Under the pieces are notes generated by a model. The model made no database searches, was not told where the DNA came from, and saw only the letters and a list, made by a program, of their open reading frames with translations. From contig WTXI01000062.1 of the NCBI GenBank assembly GCA_022376515.1, forward strand, positions 1 to 64,000: a stretch of 64,000 nt of DNA. The letters are read 5' to 3'. The position numbers were made by a program, and so were the translations under genes. Position 1 is the first letter of the stretch; the number at the start of each line of letters is the position of its first letter. Of the stretch, positions 24,257-34,750 are shown one piece after another. Source of the DNA: Lactifluus volemus. Its lineage: Eukaryota; Basidiomycota; Agaricomycetes; Russulales; Russulaceae.

Positions 24257-24700
24257 TGTGATGCCCTCGGGAATGAGAGATATTAGACCATGGGCGAGCC
24301 GTCATGATATATGGTTGACTGCATGAGTCGTGCTACTCTCTTTTCCTTTAAACTATTTTCTTGATAAAAGGTATACTCCGCATGGCTCTTAGTACTGTGA
24401 CCCTTTTTCCCACTTGTTTGCTATGTTAAACACGATGTACTTGTCATACTAATTTACGTTGGCTGCCTTTACCCTTCTTCGTACGGTGTTTCTTTCTTTT
24501 TTTTTGGCCGAGGACGGTTTCACTATTGATGATACTGCATTTTTGTCCCTATCTCTCTCCTCTTCTATTCTCCTGTGCTTTTTTGTACTTATAAAGTGAC
24601 AAGTTTTATGTGTACCAACATGGCTGGCCTACTGTCTATTTAGTCGATCGCCACGTGAGATTTTATTTGCTCGAACCAAACAAGAGTGAAGCTCGCGTCT
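24257..24700 (+). other. TF to HSP10 spacer, unit 3
   Basis: Copy of 2583-3072 retaining the poly-T run and CACGTGAGATTTTATTTG (near 24652). Nothing else is seen. Confidence 0.4.
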
Positions 24701-25192
24701 GTCATATCATATTGATGTCCATGTCCACTCGTCCATTTTGTCCATTTTGACCCATGTTTCAAAAAGGCTGTCCAGGCTACCTTCAAGTCGATCAGGTCTC
24801 TCGTCCCCCTCCTCGACCCCGTCCTCGTCCAACGTTTCAAACCTGAAACCGTACTTTTTTTTGTCGCTCCTCCCTCTCTCTCATGACACAATATATTAGA
24901 AAACTGCTACTGGAATTCTCCTCCCGACTTCTGCCACGTCGAGTCCCCTTCCAGAAGCTACCGTGATAGCGGTCGGACCTGGCGCACCGGACAAAGAAGG
25001 TCGGATTGTGCTCTCGTTGGTCAAGGCGGGTGATAGGGTGTTGTTACATGGTTGGGGAGGGAATGCGATCAAAGTAGGCGAGGATGTGCGTTTTTTTTTC
25101 ACCTTCACACACACACTCTGATGATGGTGATGGTGATATAGGAATATCATTTGTTCAAGGATTCGGAGATTTTGGCAAAGATTGAAGAGTAG
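24701..25192 (+). pseudogene. HSP10 pseudogene 3 (only the start is lost)
   Basis: Best preserved of the HSP10 copies. Exons 2, 3 and 4 are all open with good splice sites and end EILAKIEE. The single clear lesion is at the 5' end, where GTCATGGTACG has become GTCATATCATAT, so both the ATG and its donor are gone. It also has DPV for DRV in exon 2, LSLV for PTSV and LHGWGG for LPGWGG. A new upstream start by alternative splicing cannot be excluded. Confidence 0.75.
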
Positions 25193-25726
25193 AGAGGACC
25201 CTTTTTTTAGATGTCGACATGCTCATACAGTCATACTTATTCGTATGAGCGAGCGACCTCGCATCCCTACCTTCCTAATCCCATGGCATATATTTACCGC
25301 ATAGTGATCTATAGCATCACCACTCATCATACTTTCTTCGTTGACACTGCGTCGGCATTCCACCAAGCAGCTGGCATAGCCTATCTTTGTCTTGGTTATC
25401 TACGCCGACAGTAAGTGAAAGTATATGACTGGGTGAAAAAAACCGAGCAGCGCCTAAGCAGCCCGGGTCACCCCACATCAGACCTTCCAGGACTTGTATT
25501 TAGGAGCGCGGGACGTTAAGACTTGAAGGCGCATTCGAATGAGCACGTTATTACTGAACCCCGTTGCCACTGCCTACCCACACTGGTCCTTGTTCACAGT
25601 CTCGCGCGTGCGTATAGTTAGAAGTGAGACCCCTTGAGGTCAAGTGGTTTGGTTTTGTCTGCCATCATCGCTGTGGTGTGTGTGGGTTCGGCATGAACCT
25701 GAATCCGCCTGGGTACATTCCCCTAA
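25193..25726 (+). promoter_or_regulatory. Upstream region of NLR3, left part
   Basis: Counterpart of 3592-4190, interrupted at 25726 by the Helentron-type element. No gene is supported. Confidence 0.35.
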
Positions 25727-27274
25727 CTAGGGAAATGCCGACGTTGTCGTCGGCCACCTTGCTTGCGGACTGTGCAGGTTGCAAGTAGTGTGTGACAGAA
25801 CTTTACTATTTGTACATTAACATACACTCTTTGGAGTTGGTACAAATACCCCGGTCGTTCTCGTCGTCTGTACCGTGAGTCTTGCCACCCACCTCCGCCT
25901 CCTTCATGCGCCGGACGCGGTCGCCGTTCCCGATGCCCTCTGCAACACGTCAAAGCTTCCTTACGACACCGTCACCACTTAGTTTGCCCGGTCCACGTAC
26001 ACGCCAACAGTACCCTCCATGTTGGTAACGCCCACTTCTTCTTTCAGGACACAACTACCATACATTTCACGGGCAGCGAAGGATGGTGTACTGCAACAGT
26101 GGGCGTGAGCCTGACGGGTCACGCCGATGGTGTCGATCGAAATAACCTACAGAAACCCATGAGAGAAGGAGGAAAAAACATTAGTAACAGGTCACAAAAC
26201 ATCTCGTCAATCGATGGGTGTAATGATCTGTGATGGAGATGGTGAGGAGGCCGTTGGGGAAGCGGGAGACATGGGACAAAGCTCACCTAAACTGGTCGTA
26301 TCCTGGCCAAGTTCGGGAGGCCAAGATGCCGCAAGCCTCATTTCACCGGAGGGGTAAGTGATCCATCGCCAGCACCCCTTGAGAGATTCGAGAGTAGATA
26401 TATCCTGAATGTCCCGGTAAACGATCTTCTCAGCCCCGACCTGTTTTGGGATCATCAATGAAAAAAAAAAACCCAGTCGGATGCAAGGTAAAGCCCGCAT
26501 GCATTCGTACCTTCCCCTCGCGCATGTACTGGAAGCCACTGACATCTGGCAGATCACATGGAGGATGTTCGACGTTTTGCGAGAGTATAGTGCACGTGGA
26601 CGATCTCCACAATAACATAACCGTGGAATCCGTGGCTGTCGCCACGGGAGGACGGGTAGAGTAAGGTGCGCCGCTGTGTGAAGCAGGGTTCTTGAGGTCG
26701 AGCACGCGCATGGGGTGGAGGGGTGGTATCGGTTGCCACGGGCTTTCATCACAAAAACGTCCGTTCTGCGTAAACTGCCTTCCCAACACTGGCACAAGGA
26801 CGAAACTGCCACGTACCACAAAGCACAGCTGATGCACTTTGGACTGAAGTCCTTCAAGACTAAGCCAGCACTGTTTGGGTTCGGAAGGAGCAAGACGATC
26901 AAAGTGTGACCCAAGAGCTTTCTGACTCGGATACAGTAGCAACAGTGTTCGGCTTGATGTTGCCACATCCGGGTGTGAATGTCCCCCTTATTTTTGACTC
27001 GTCGCTCTTCCATGTAGTACTGTATGTGACCTGTTGCCGAATCTGTGAAGATGTCACAGTTAACTCACTAATTGTTATGTTCACGAGCATCGTCACCTCA
27101 ATCTCTTCGAGGAACCCATCCCTGACCACTGTGAGGAGGCGCCAGGTCCCGTTTCCACCAAACGCCCATGCAACATCATTCTATGATTCAAGAAAGTGAA
27201 TACCGACAAAGAAAGGACTTGGAAAATGCAATGCCACGGCTGGCGTGCCCAACCTGGCGTGCCAAGCAAGGTAA
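25727..27274 (-). mobile_element. Non-autonomous Helentron/Helitron2-type element (1.55 kb)
   Basis: Unit 3 only; the empty site in unit 4 reads CCCCTAATGA. Read on the minus strand the element starts TTACCTTGCTTGG at 27274 and ends ATTTCCCTAG at 25727. The 3' end has the marks of rolling-circle transposons: the final CTAG, preceded by a perfect hairpin (GCCGACG-TTGT-CGTCGGC on the plus strand, about 25738-25755). Just inside the hairpin is GCAAGCAAGGT, the inverse of the 5' terminal ACCTTGCTTG; such asymmetric terminal inverted repeats are typical of Helentrons. There is no target duplication; insertion lies at an A/T or T/T step. No RepHel protein is encoded, so it would need help in trans. 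Confidence 0.72.
26207..27130 (-). pseudogene. Unrecognised coding-like fragment carried by the Helentron-type element
   Basis: The minus strand has overlapping open stretches. One begins MVRDGFLEEIEVTMLV near 27129, another covers 26966-26430 and includes HPTGFFFF at a ten-base homopolymer, and a third covers 27013-26207 and ends SPSQIITPID. Switching frame at the homopolymer, or splicing, could connect them. I do not recognise a family. Capture of a host gene piece is common in Helitrons, which is the reason for this call; it may also be chance ORFs. Confidence 0.3.
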
Positions 27275-27539
27275 TGAGCTGCACGTGAAATGGCTCCTCC
27301 ATGGAGCGCCCAGTTGGAGGTTTCCGGCACCCTCCGGTCGCAGTTTTCACGCTTTTCAGATCATGCAGCATAGCACCTCAAGCCTGTCAGTTATTAAGTT
27401 CAACTTGACGCCGTTCCGATTCTCCGTACTGACTTGGGAGCCTGGCCTGAACAGGTACGGCGCTTATCTCCATGCCCACACGCCACTACCATTATTTCTC
27501 ACCTAGTTTTCCACCACCTCCTACAACACCTTTGTCTTC
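27275..27539 (+). promoter_or_regulatory. Proximal upstream region of NLR3
   Basis: Resumes the unit sequence at TGAGCTGCACGTGAAATGG and includes CAGTTATTAAGTTCAA near 27388. The Helentron insertion separates it from the more distal upstream blocks. Confidence 0.35.
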
Positions 27540-30500
27540 ATGTCATCCACAACACAGATTTCGTTCTCCAACCACAGATTGATTCTCGACGCTTTAGACG
27601 ACTATGCCAGGCAGACCGGAATAGATCTCACCAAAAATCCCTTCATCGATCAGTTCCAGAACTGCGTCTCTCCAAGAGCCATCCTTGATCTGCTTGAAGA
27701 AAGGGCAATGGCCTTCAAAGATTACCGGGATGGAAATCGGAACTTGATCAAGTGGCTTAGCCCCGTAGTACAAGTTCTACATGTGTTTGCTGGAGTCCTT
27801 GGCCCAGCCACCAGTCTGGTACGCCAGAGGCTATCGGTTCGTCTTATCTCATTGTATACCCTTATGTCTACAGGTATTCAAACCTGCAAATGCAATCGTT
27901 TGTGGCGTGGATATACTTCTCGTGGTAGGTAATTCTTCCGGTTTGCTTCCGTATCATTTGTAACATTTGAGTATATCAGACAGCTATTGAAGTTCGCGCA
28001 AGTTATGACGCACTCGTTGACCTCTTCGAATGTGTCGCAAATTTCCTTCAACGCCTCCAAATTTATACCGAGGTCCCATTTAACGCTGCAATGACTGATA
28101 TCATCGTCAAGATATTGGTCGAAGTGTTGTCCGTTCTCGCCCTGGCGACTAAACAAATCAAGCAAGGTCTATTAAGTAAGTCTTCAGTTTCCCACGCATT
28201 CCCAAAATACGAACATAGCACAGAGAAATTCGCGAAGAAGCTATTGGGAGAGAAAGAGATCGAGGCCGTACTGCAGCGATTGGACCGCCTCACTCTGGAT
28301 GAGGCTCGAATGACGGTAGCTCAAACGTTTGAGGTCGTCCATGGCCTTGTCAATAATGTGAAAGTGGTCATGGACGGTACGCAACCCCCGTTTGAGTGGC
28401 TTTGAAACAATTGAACAAGGGTATTGTGCGAGTAGACGGCAAGGCGTCAACCAGTCACATGCAGCAAGCTTTGGGTATGTTCACATGCATGACCTTATCA
28501 CTGCTTACATTCTCAGGCTCTCTCCTTACCAGTTACGATGCAAGAGACGACAATCGAGATAAACAAGATGAAACGTCTGTTCCATGTTAACTAGTAACCG
28601 CCATTAGACTCAACATACATCATAGGTAATCAATTGCAGAGGGATATTCGAATCTGGCTCTCCCCTCCAGATCCATCGACAAACCACAACATTGCACGCA
28701 CAGCTCACCACGATGGAACTGCTGCCTGGTTTATTCAAGGTGACACTTTCCAGAAATGGAAAATAAGGGGCTCCCTTTTATGGATACATGGTAAACGTGC
28801 GTATGTGCCCCATCTTCCATCCTTTTTCTTCTTCTGATAACAACATCCTGCTCGCCTTCGCAGCGGGCTCAGGAAAGAGTGTACTGTGGTACGTGTCATC
28901 CTCACATCTCTCATCCAGGTCATTCATATTATGAAATAGTTCCAGTATCATTCAAGATGCCAAAGCAAAATTTGATTCAGGATCGGCCCTGTTGGGGTAT
29001 TTCTATTTTGATTTCAGGGACATTCTCAAGCAGGACGTCCACGGCCTGCTCACCTCTCTCCTCGCCCAGCTCAGTGCCAAATCTGATCCTTGCAATAACG
29101 CCCTTTCTCAGCTGTATTCGCAACACAACGCAGGATCCCACCAGCCTGATGATCAGGCACTTACAGAATGCCTCAAGGAAATTCTCAGGCTCCAAGGACT
29201 GCCTGATGTTTACATAATCGTGGATGGACTCGACGAATGTCCGAATACATCTGGATTTCCGACCGCACGCGAGAGGGTGCTCGATCTCGTGGACGAGCTT
29301 GTTCAGTTAAACCTTCCAAATTTACGAATTTGTGTAACCAGTCGCCCGGAGACCGACATCCGGACGGTTCTGGAACCTCTGACGTCTCTTCGTGTGTCAC
29401 TTCATGATGAACGCGGACAAGGGCAGGATATTCTTGATTACGTCAGCACGGTCGTCTATTCCGATCGAAGGATGCGGAAATGGAGAACAGAGGACAAGCA
29501 ACATGTAATTGATGTCCTCTTTGCGAGATCAGACGGAATGTAAGTCATGAACGTGGTCGTGTCTTGCAATGGTGTCTTATCTGACTTCACCGGACAGGTT
29601 CCGCTGGGTGTTTTGTCAGCTGGACACTCTTCGTCGTAGTTTTCCCGCGGCAATTCGTCGTACTCTGGATGAGCTGCCTGAGACCTTGGACGCGACTTAT
29701 GAGCGGACTTTACTCGGGATTGAGAAGGAGAAAAGAGAATACGCTCATCGCCTGTTCCAATGTCTCTTGGTTGCCGTTCGCCCTCTTCGCGTCGAAGAGC
29801 TCGCGAATGTCCTCGCGATTCGATTCGACGTCCATGAACTTCCCCAGTATTGCGAAGATTGGTGCCCAGTAGACGCCCAAGACGCCGTTTTATCCGCATG
29901 TTCGAGTTTGATCGTCATATTGAATGTCGATGAATCGCCAATCATCCAGTTCTCCCATTTCTCTGTCAGGGAGTTCTTGACATCCGATCGCCTAGCCAAG
30001 GCGGGAAAGAATCTTTCCCGCTATCACGTCGCTCTCCAGTCTGCGCATACCATGCTCGCACAGGCCTCTCTCAGCATCCTACTCCATCTCGATGATCACG
30101 TGGACAAGCAGCGTATGACGAAGTTCCCATTTGCGAACTATGCTGCCCGCCACTGGGTCGACCACGGTCGGTTCAAAAACGTAGTGCGGAATATGGACAT
30201 CCAGCATGCGATGGAGCGTCTTTTTGACCGGGACAAGCCACACTTTCGAACATGGGTCTGGATATACGATATTGACCTCCCTCTCCGTCAGCACATGTTC
30301 GCGACTCACCCAACACCACCGCTGGCTACCCCGCTATACTATGCCACACTCTGTGGCTTCCGCAGCCTTGTTACGAGTCTTCTCGTCCTCAATTCAGGTA
30401 GTGTTGCCGCGGCTCGTGGGCCGCTAGGCCAAAATCGGCCAAAATCGGCTTGGCTCGGCCGATTTTGGCCTAGCGGCTCACGAGCCGCGGCAACACTAGA

Positions 30501-32325
30501 TTCAGGAGATGTCAATACCGTTGGAGGCCACTACGATACTTGTTTGAAGGCTGGGCTCGCCAAGGGACATGTCGATATTGTGCTGCTCCTCCTCGACCAC
30601 GGTGCAGACGTGAATTCCCCTGGCGGGTCCGACGAGTCACCATTACAAGTAGCATCAGGATTGGGACGTCGTGACCATGTGGAGTTGTTACTCGAACACC
30701 ACGCAGATGTCAATATACGGGACAAAAATGGAATGACCCCACTGTATCATGCGTCAGGTCGAGGAGAGCTTGAGATCGTACAGGCATTACTACGGCATGG
30801 CGCAGATGCAAATTGTCGCGGCAACGACGGCAGGACCCCATTGCATGCGGCATCGATATGTGGATCTCTGGCTGTCGTGCAGGAGCTGCTTCGCCACGGT
30901 GCAGATATAGATGTACAAGACGATCGCCTTCAGACCCTACTGCACGCTGCATCAAATTTTGGGCATCTCAATGTCGTAGAATTTCTCATCGAATCCGGTG
31001 CAGCCGTGGACACGAAGTCACGGGAGGGAAAGACTGCCTTATATTTTGGATGTGGCAAGGACGGGACTGTCGAGGTCGTACGCTTCTTGATCGATCACGG
31101 TGCAGATCCCAATTCTCAATCCGGTGCAGATATCCCGTTCCATGAAGCATCATATAACGGGCATCTCGACATCCTCCGTTTACTACTGGACTTTATCCCA
31201 GACATCGACGTGCGTGGCGAGGGTCAAATAACGCCATTGATGGTGACATCGCGCAACGGAATGCTGGAGGCTTCACGCTTCTTGGTCGAGAATGGTGCAG
31301 ACGTGAACTCTGCTGCTGACAACGGCGGGACTGCATTACACTTTGCATCACAATATGGACATTCCGATATTCTGCTACTTTTGCTTGACCATGACGCAGA
31401 TATAAATCGTCAGGCAAAACGCCTCGAAACGCCACTGCATATCGCATCAGGGAGGGGGCACCTCGATTTTACCAAATTGTTGATTGAGCGTGGTGCATCT
31501 ATTGATAAGCGGAATATGGATGAAGAAACGCCACTGGACAGTGCAGCTCGTAACGGAGGCCTCGAGATTGCCCGCTTACTAATCCGATGTGGCTCGAATC
31601 TGAACGCAGAAGCCAGAAACGGTCGGACACCGTTGCATACAGCGGCACAATACGGGCATCTGGACATCGTGAAATTATTACTGGAGTCGGGCGGAGATGT
31701 CAACGTGAGGGATAACGAAAACAAGACTGCCTTAGACCTGGCGCTTGACCATGGGAAGCTCAATATTTCCAGGCTCCTCGCAGAGCGCATGCGAAGCGTA
31801 GTTTCTCTGCGCCCCATTGAAGACGCAGATGCGCTTAACAGTGATCAGGGGACTTCGTTATTTTCCGCATTGGAATCGAAGGACCTTGGTCTCTTACAGT
31901 CATTAGTTGACCGCGGCGCGGATGTCAATGGGCGACGTATACATGGCCAGTCACCCATGTCAATGGCCTCATACGATGGATGGCTGGAAGGCGCCAAGTT
32001 TTTGGTCAAGCACGGTGCGAGAGTAGATTCCCGGGACGACAATGGATGGACGCCATTGCTTTATGCATCACGGCTCGGACATTTGGAAGTCGTCCGGTTG
32101 TTGCTTGACCATGGCGCCGACGTGAATGCGATAAACCACCGCCATCGGACGTCGTTGCAGTCCGCATCAGCTAACGGTTATCGTGAGATCGTTAAGTTGC
32201 TACTTGAACGAGGTGCAGATATCCATGTTCTCAATGACCAGGGCCAGACACCGTCTCAAGAAGCATTACGAATGGGACATCGAGGGGTTGTGAAGTTATT
32301 GTCAGAGTATGGTTGTAATACATGA
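27540..32325 (+). CDS. NLR3: Goodbye-NACHT-ankyrin STAND receptor with intron-like hairpin insert
   Basis: Exons: 27540-27818, 27874-27924, 27980-28175, 28224-28376, 28433-28474, 28533-28574, 28626-28796, 28864-28888, 28940-29539, 29598-32325; 1428 aa if the hairpin element is translated, 1394 aa if it is spliced out. Exon 2 is 12 nt shorter than in copies 1, 2, 4 and 5 (VFKPANAIVCGV instead of VPLPHAKPARAVLCGV), a subtype shared with NLR6. Walker A is GKPGSGKS; Walker B VYIIVDGLDE is intact. The last exon contains the 102-bp element between ankyrin repeats 1 and 2. Other length changes (for example DAQDAV and NMDIQHAM) are whole codons. The stop follows YGCNT. Confidence 0.85.
30398..30499. 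mobile_element. 102-bp hairpin MITE inside NLR3, GT...AG bounded (introner-like)
   Basis: Two 43-bp arms pair at 41 of 43 positions around a 16-nt loop. It is flanked on both sides by ATTCAG (target duplication), and paralogues have a single GATTCAG/GATTCCG. The element begins GTAGTG and ends CACTAG, so its ends are potential splice donor and acceptor. If retained it adds 34 codons with no stop (VAAARGPLGQNR... to ...GSRAAATL); if removed as an intron only the 6-nt duplication remains, also in frame. Confidence 0.8.
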
Positions 32326-33153
32326 TTGAACAGGTACTGGAATCACTTTCACGTTTAAATATACCACTTACTGACTCTTCACCTTTCCGTTCAATACAGT
32401 ACAATCGCCGCATAGCCAGTATAACTCCATGTTCTTCGCTCTTTACAGCTGAAGCACTGGCACGTCTCCAGTCGAACGCTACAATATCTTGTGCCATTTC
32501 CCCTCCCAAATTATATAATGCCTTCGTTCAATTGTAGAGCTGAAGCCGTGAGACACAACCTCGAGTTTCTCACTCACCCGCCGGGTTCAATTTCCCACTG
32601 TACGTTATACTAGGTGGTTCTTTCTAGACCAACAAAGTTTCTACAAACCCGGAGAAAAGACGGCGTTGACACGGTGTTACAGCAAAAGCCTGAATATCTC
32701 CTCATACCAATTATTTACCTCTTTATGCCTCAGCTTGTCATCAGTTTCGGTTGTCATGAATAATGCTACTCCCATTCATTGTCGCAGGAGGAAGGTACAT
32801 ACGATGATGGAAAGAAATAAGATTCGGAGGGAAACAGGTCCATTATGGTATCACATAACACGGACAGCGGAAAGCCGCCAGCTGCTCAAGACTGCAAGTA
32901 TATAGTACTACTATTCAGTAATGAAGCTCGCGTCGAAGCAAAGGCCCGGACCATCTTTGCGAGGACGAATAAAGCGGCGATGCATGGTGCATGATCCGCA
33001 GGCATAACGTTACTGTCATTCCGTCGAAAAAAGTAGCCCTCCAATAAAGCAAGCCAATCAGGGCCAAGTATCATCCATATTGGTGGTGAAGGGTATGATC
33101 ATTGCGCAAATCTCCATAGATTTAAGTAGGAATTAGTTGTCATCTGCATCCAC
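32326..33153 (+). other. NLR3 3' flank, no gene seen
   Basis: Copy of 9151-10034 with the same TTGAACAG/GTACTGG potential 3' UTR donor just after the stop. No supported gene. Confidence 0.4.
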
Positions 33154-34690
33154 CTAACATCGTCGTTGTATCTCTCGACGCAATTCTTCCTCCCTCGTTA
33201 AGTTCAACAGAATCAGCGCTGCTTCTGCGGGATCCAATGGCAAAAACACCAATACTCGAACATGGGTTGAACGCCAACAAATAAACGCGCGCATGGGACG
33301 AAGAGAAAGCGAATTCCTGGGGTACCTCGATGGACGAAAATAGGGTTAGAAAGATCTCTGAGTGAGACATACCGCTCCAGCTACCAATCAGATCATGCAC
33401 AAAGTACTGTGCACCGACCACACTGAGGACAAAACTGATGAGATTTGCGCCCATCCATAGCAAGATCATGATGTTGAAGACACGATCGGTCGCATATACG
33501 TGGCGGTCCCACTACGTTTCCCCAAACTACACCAAGAAAAAGAAATGGGGTGTCGCTTCCGGATATTAACCACGCCCCGCAGAGTTGAAAGGCACACGAA
33601 CTAAGGATGCAGGTATCACTTTCCCTGCCCTGACCTCGGGCAAAATGACAATCGCAGCGAGCCAACCCCATGCCAAGAGTCTCAGGCTGATGTCATGCCA
33701 GAAGGCAACGAAGGTGAATGCAAGGATGTTGGTCGCAGCGAGCCGGTGCGTGCCACCAAGTGGAATGTAGATGTAGCATACATATCCAAAGGTTATCAGA
33801 ACGATACTATGGGCGCCAGAAGCCGAGGGTCGGATAGTTGTTTTCCATGCAGCGTACCATGTTTTCCGGTGGTCCATTCCATCCGCCAGAGCCCACAGAA
33901 GAAAGGAGCACCAGGGAAGGAGCAGCTGAAATCGACGCACAGTCAATGTAGATGTGGATCATGGCTTGTCAATAGGAAGACATGCCTTGAGCTAGATGAA
34001 GATGAGGTTCCAGAAGCCAACCATGGACTCGGATAACTTTGGGGTGCTCATACCGCTCTACGCGGATCCTTGATGGCGACGACGTGCATCACATAAATAA
34101 GAATCTCCATCGTAAGAAGTGAGATGAGGAAGTGCAGCACATATAGCACCGTCTCCAGCGGCGTGATAACTTTCGGATGTGTGAGCTTAATGTAAAAGAG
34201 AGAGAAGCGTCATCAACGTCATGCATAACGACAAAGAATGAGATGACCCTCACCCACCTGCAACATAAAGGTGATTATAGGTCTCGCGTCATAGAGCGCG
34301 GGGTAGAGTGGGTAGGCATGATAGTTTTGAAAGCTGTACGTGACGCGCGGATGAAACACGGCGGCGCGCTTCTTGTCGGCAACTATGTTCCCTGGCTGCA
34401 GTGAGTGAGTAGTTAATCCCGCCATACATAAAAGGCGAAGCTGCCATACGAATGCGATGGCGGGGGATTACATGCCCAGTGAAAGAAACAAGGTGTAGCA
34501 TGGTGACGTTGAAGCTAACATGCCAGCACGGGTATAATACACCCCTCCACCCATCCTGTGCAGGTTATCGGCATCACAGATAGCGAAAATGCGAGAATAA
34601 CCTTCGACGTACAGCTTGAAGAGGGTTTGCAAACTGTGCGTTGAAAGGCCACGTGACAGGTACACTTTGAGCCCTGTTTTGGCTTCTGTC
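33154..34690 (-). pseudogene. GUP1-like remnant, unit 3
   Basis: Most readable of the remnants: VRYIYIPLGGTHRLAATNILAFTFVAFWHD (given as two blocks, GGTHRLAATN and FTFVAFWHD) with the catalytic-position histidine, followed by RLLAWGWLAAIVILPEV. It still has the array-wide TAG at 33992-33994 and frame breaks upstream, and the N-terminal third is missing. Confidence 0.75.
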
Positions 34691-34750
34691 TCGGGAAAGG
34701 CCGACACTTACCGGAGTGTTGAGGCTGAGATGAGGAAAAGGGAAAAGCCT

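Larger units (their letters stand above)
21851..34700. repeat. Tandem unit 3
   Basis: Longest unit because of the 1.55-kb Helentron-type insertion upstream of its NLR. At its left join the GUP1 5' end passes into TF exon 1 sequence with a common linker (AGGCTGAGATGAGGAA, near 21894) that recurs, slightly altered, at the left end of unit 4. Confidence 0.85.

Noticed and set aside
30420..30485. Rho-independent terminator or structured RNA at the unit 3 hairpin
   Set aside because: The genome is eukaryotic, the hairpin lies inside an open coding exon and has a target duplication, so a transposon is the better explanation.
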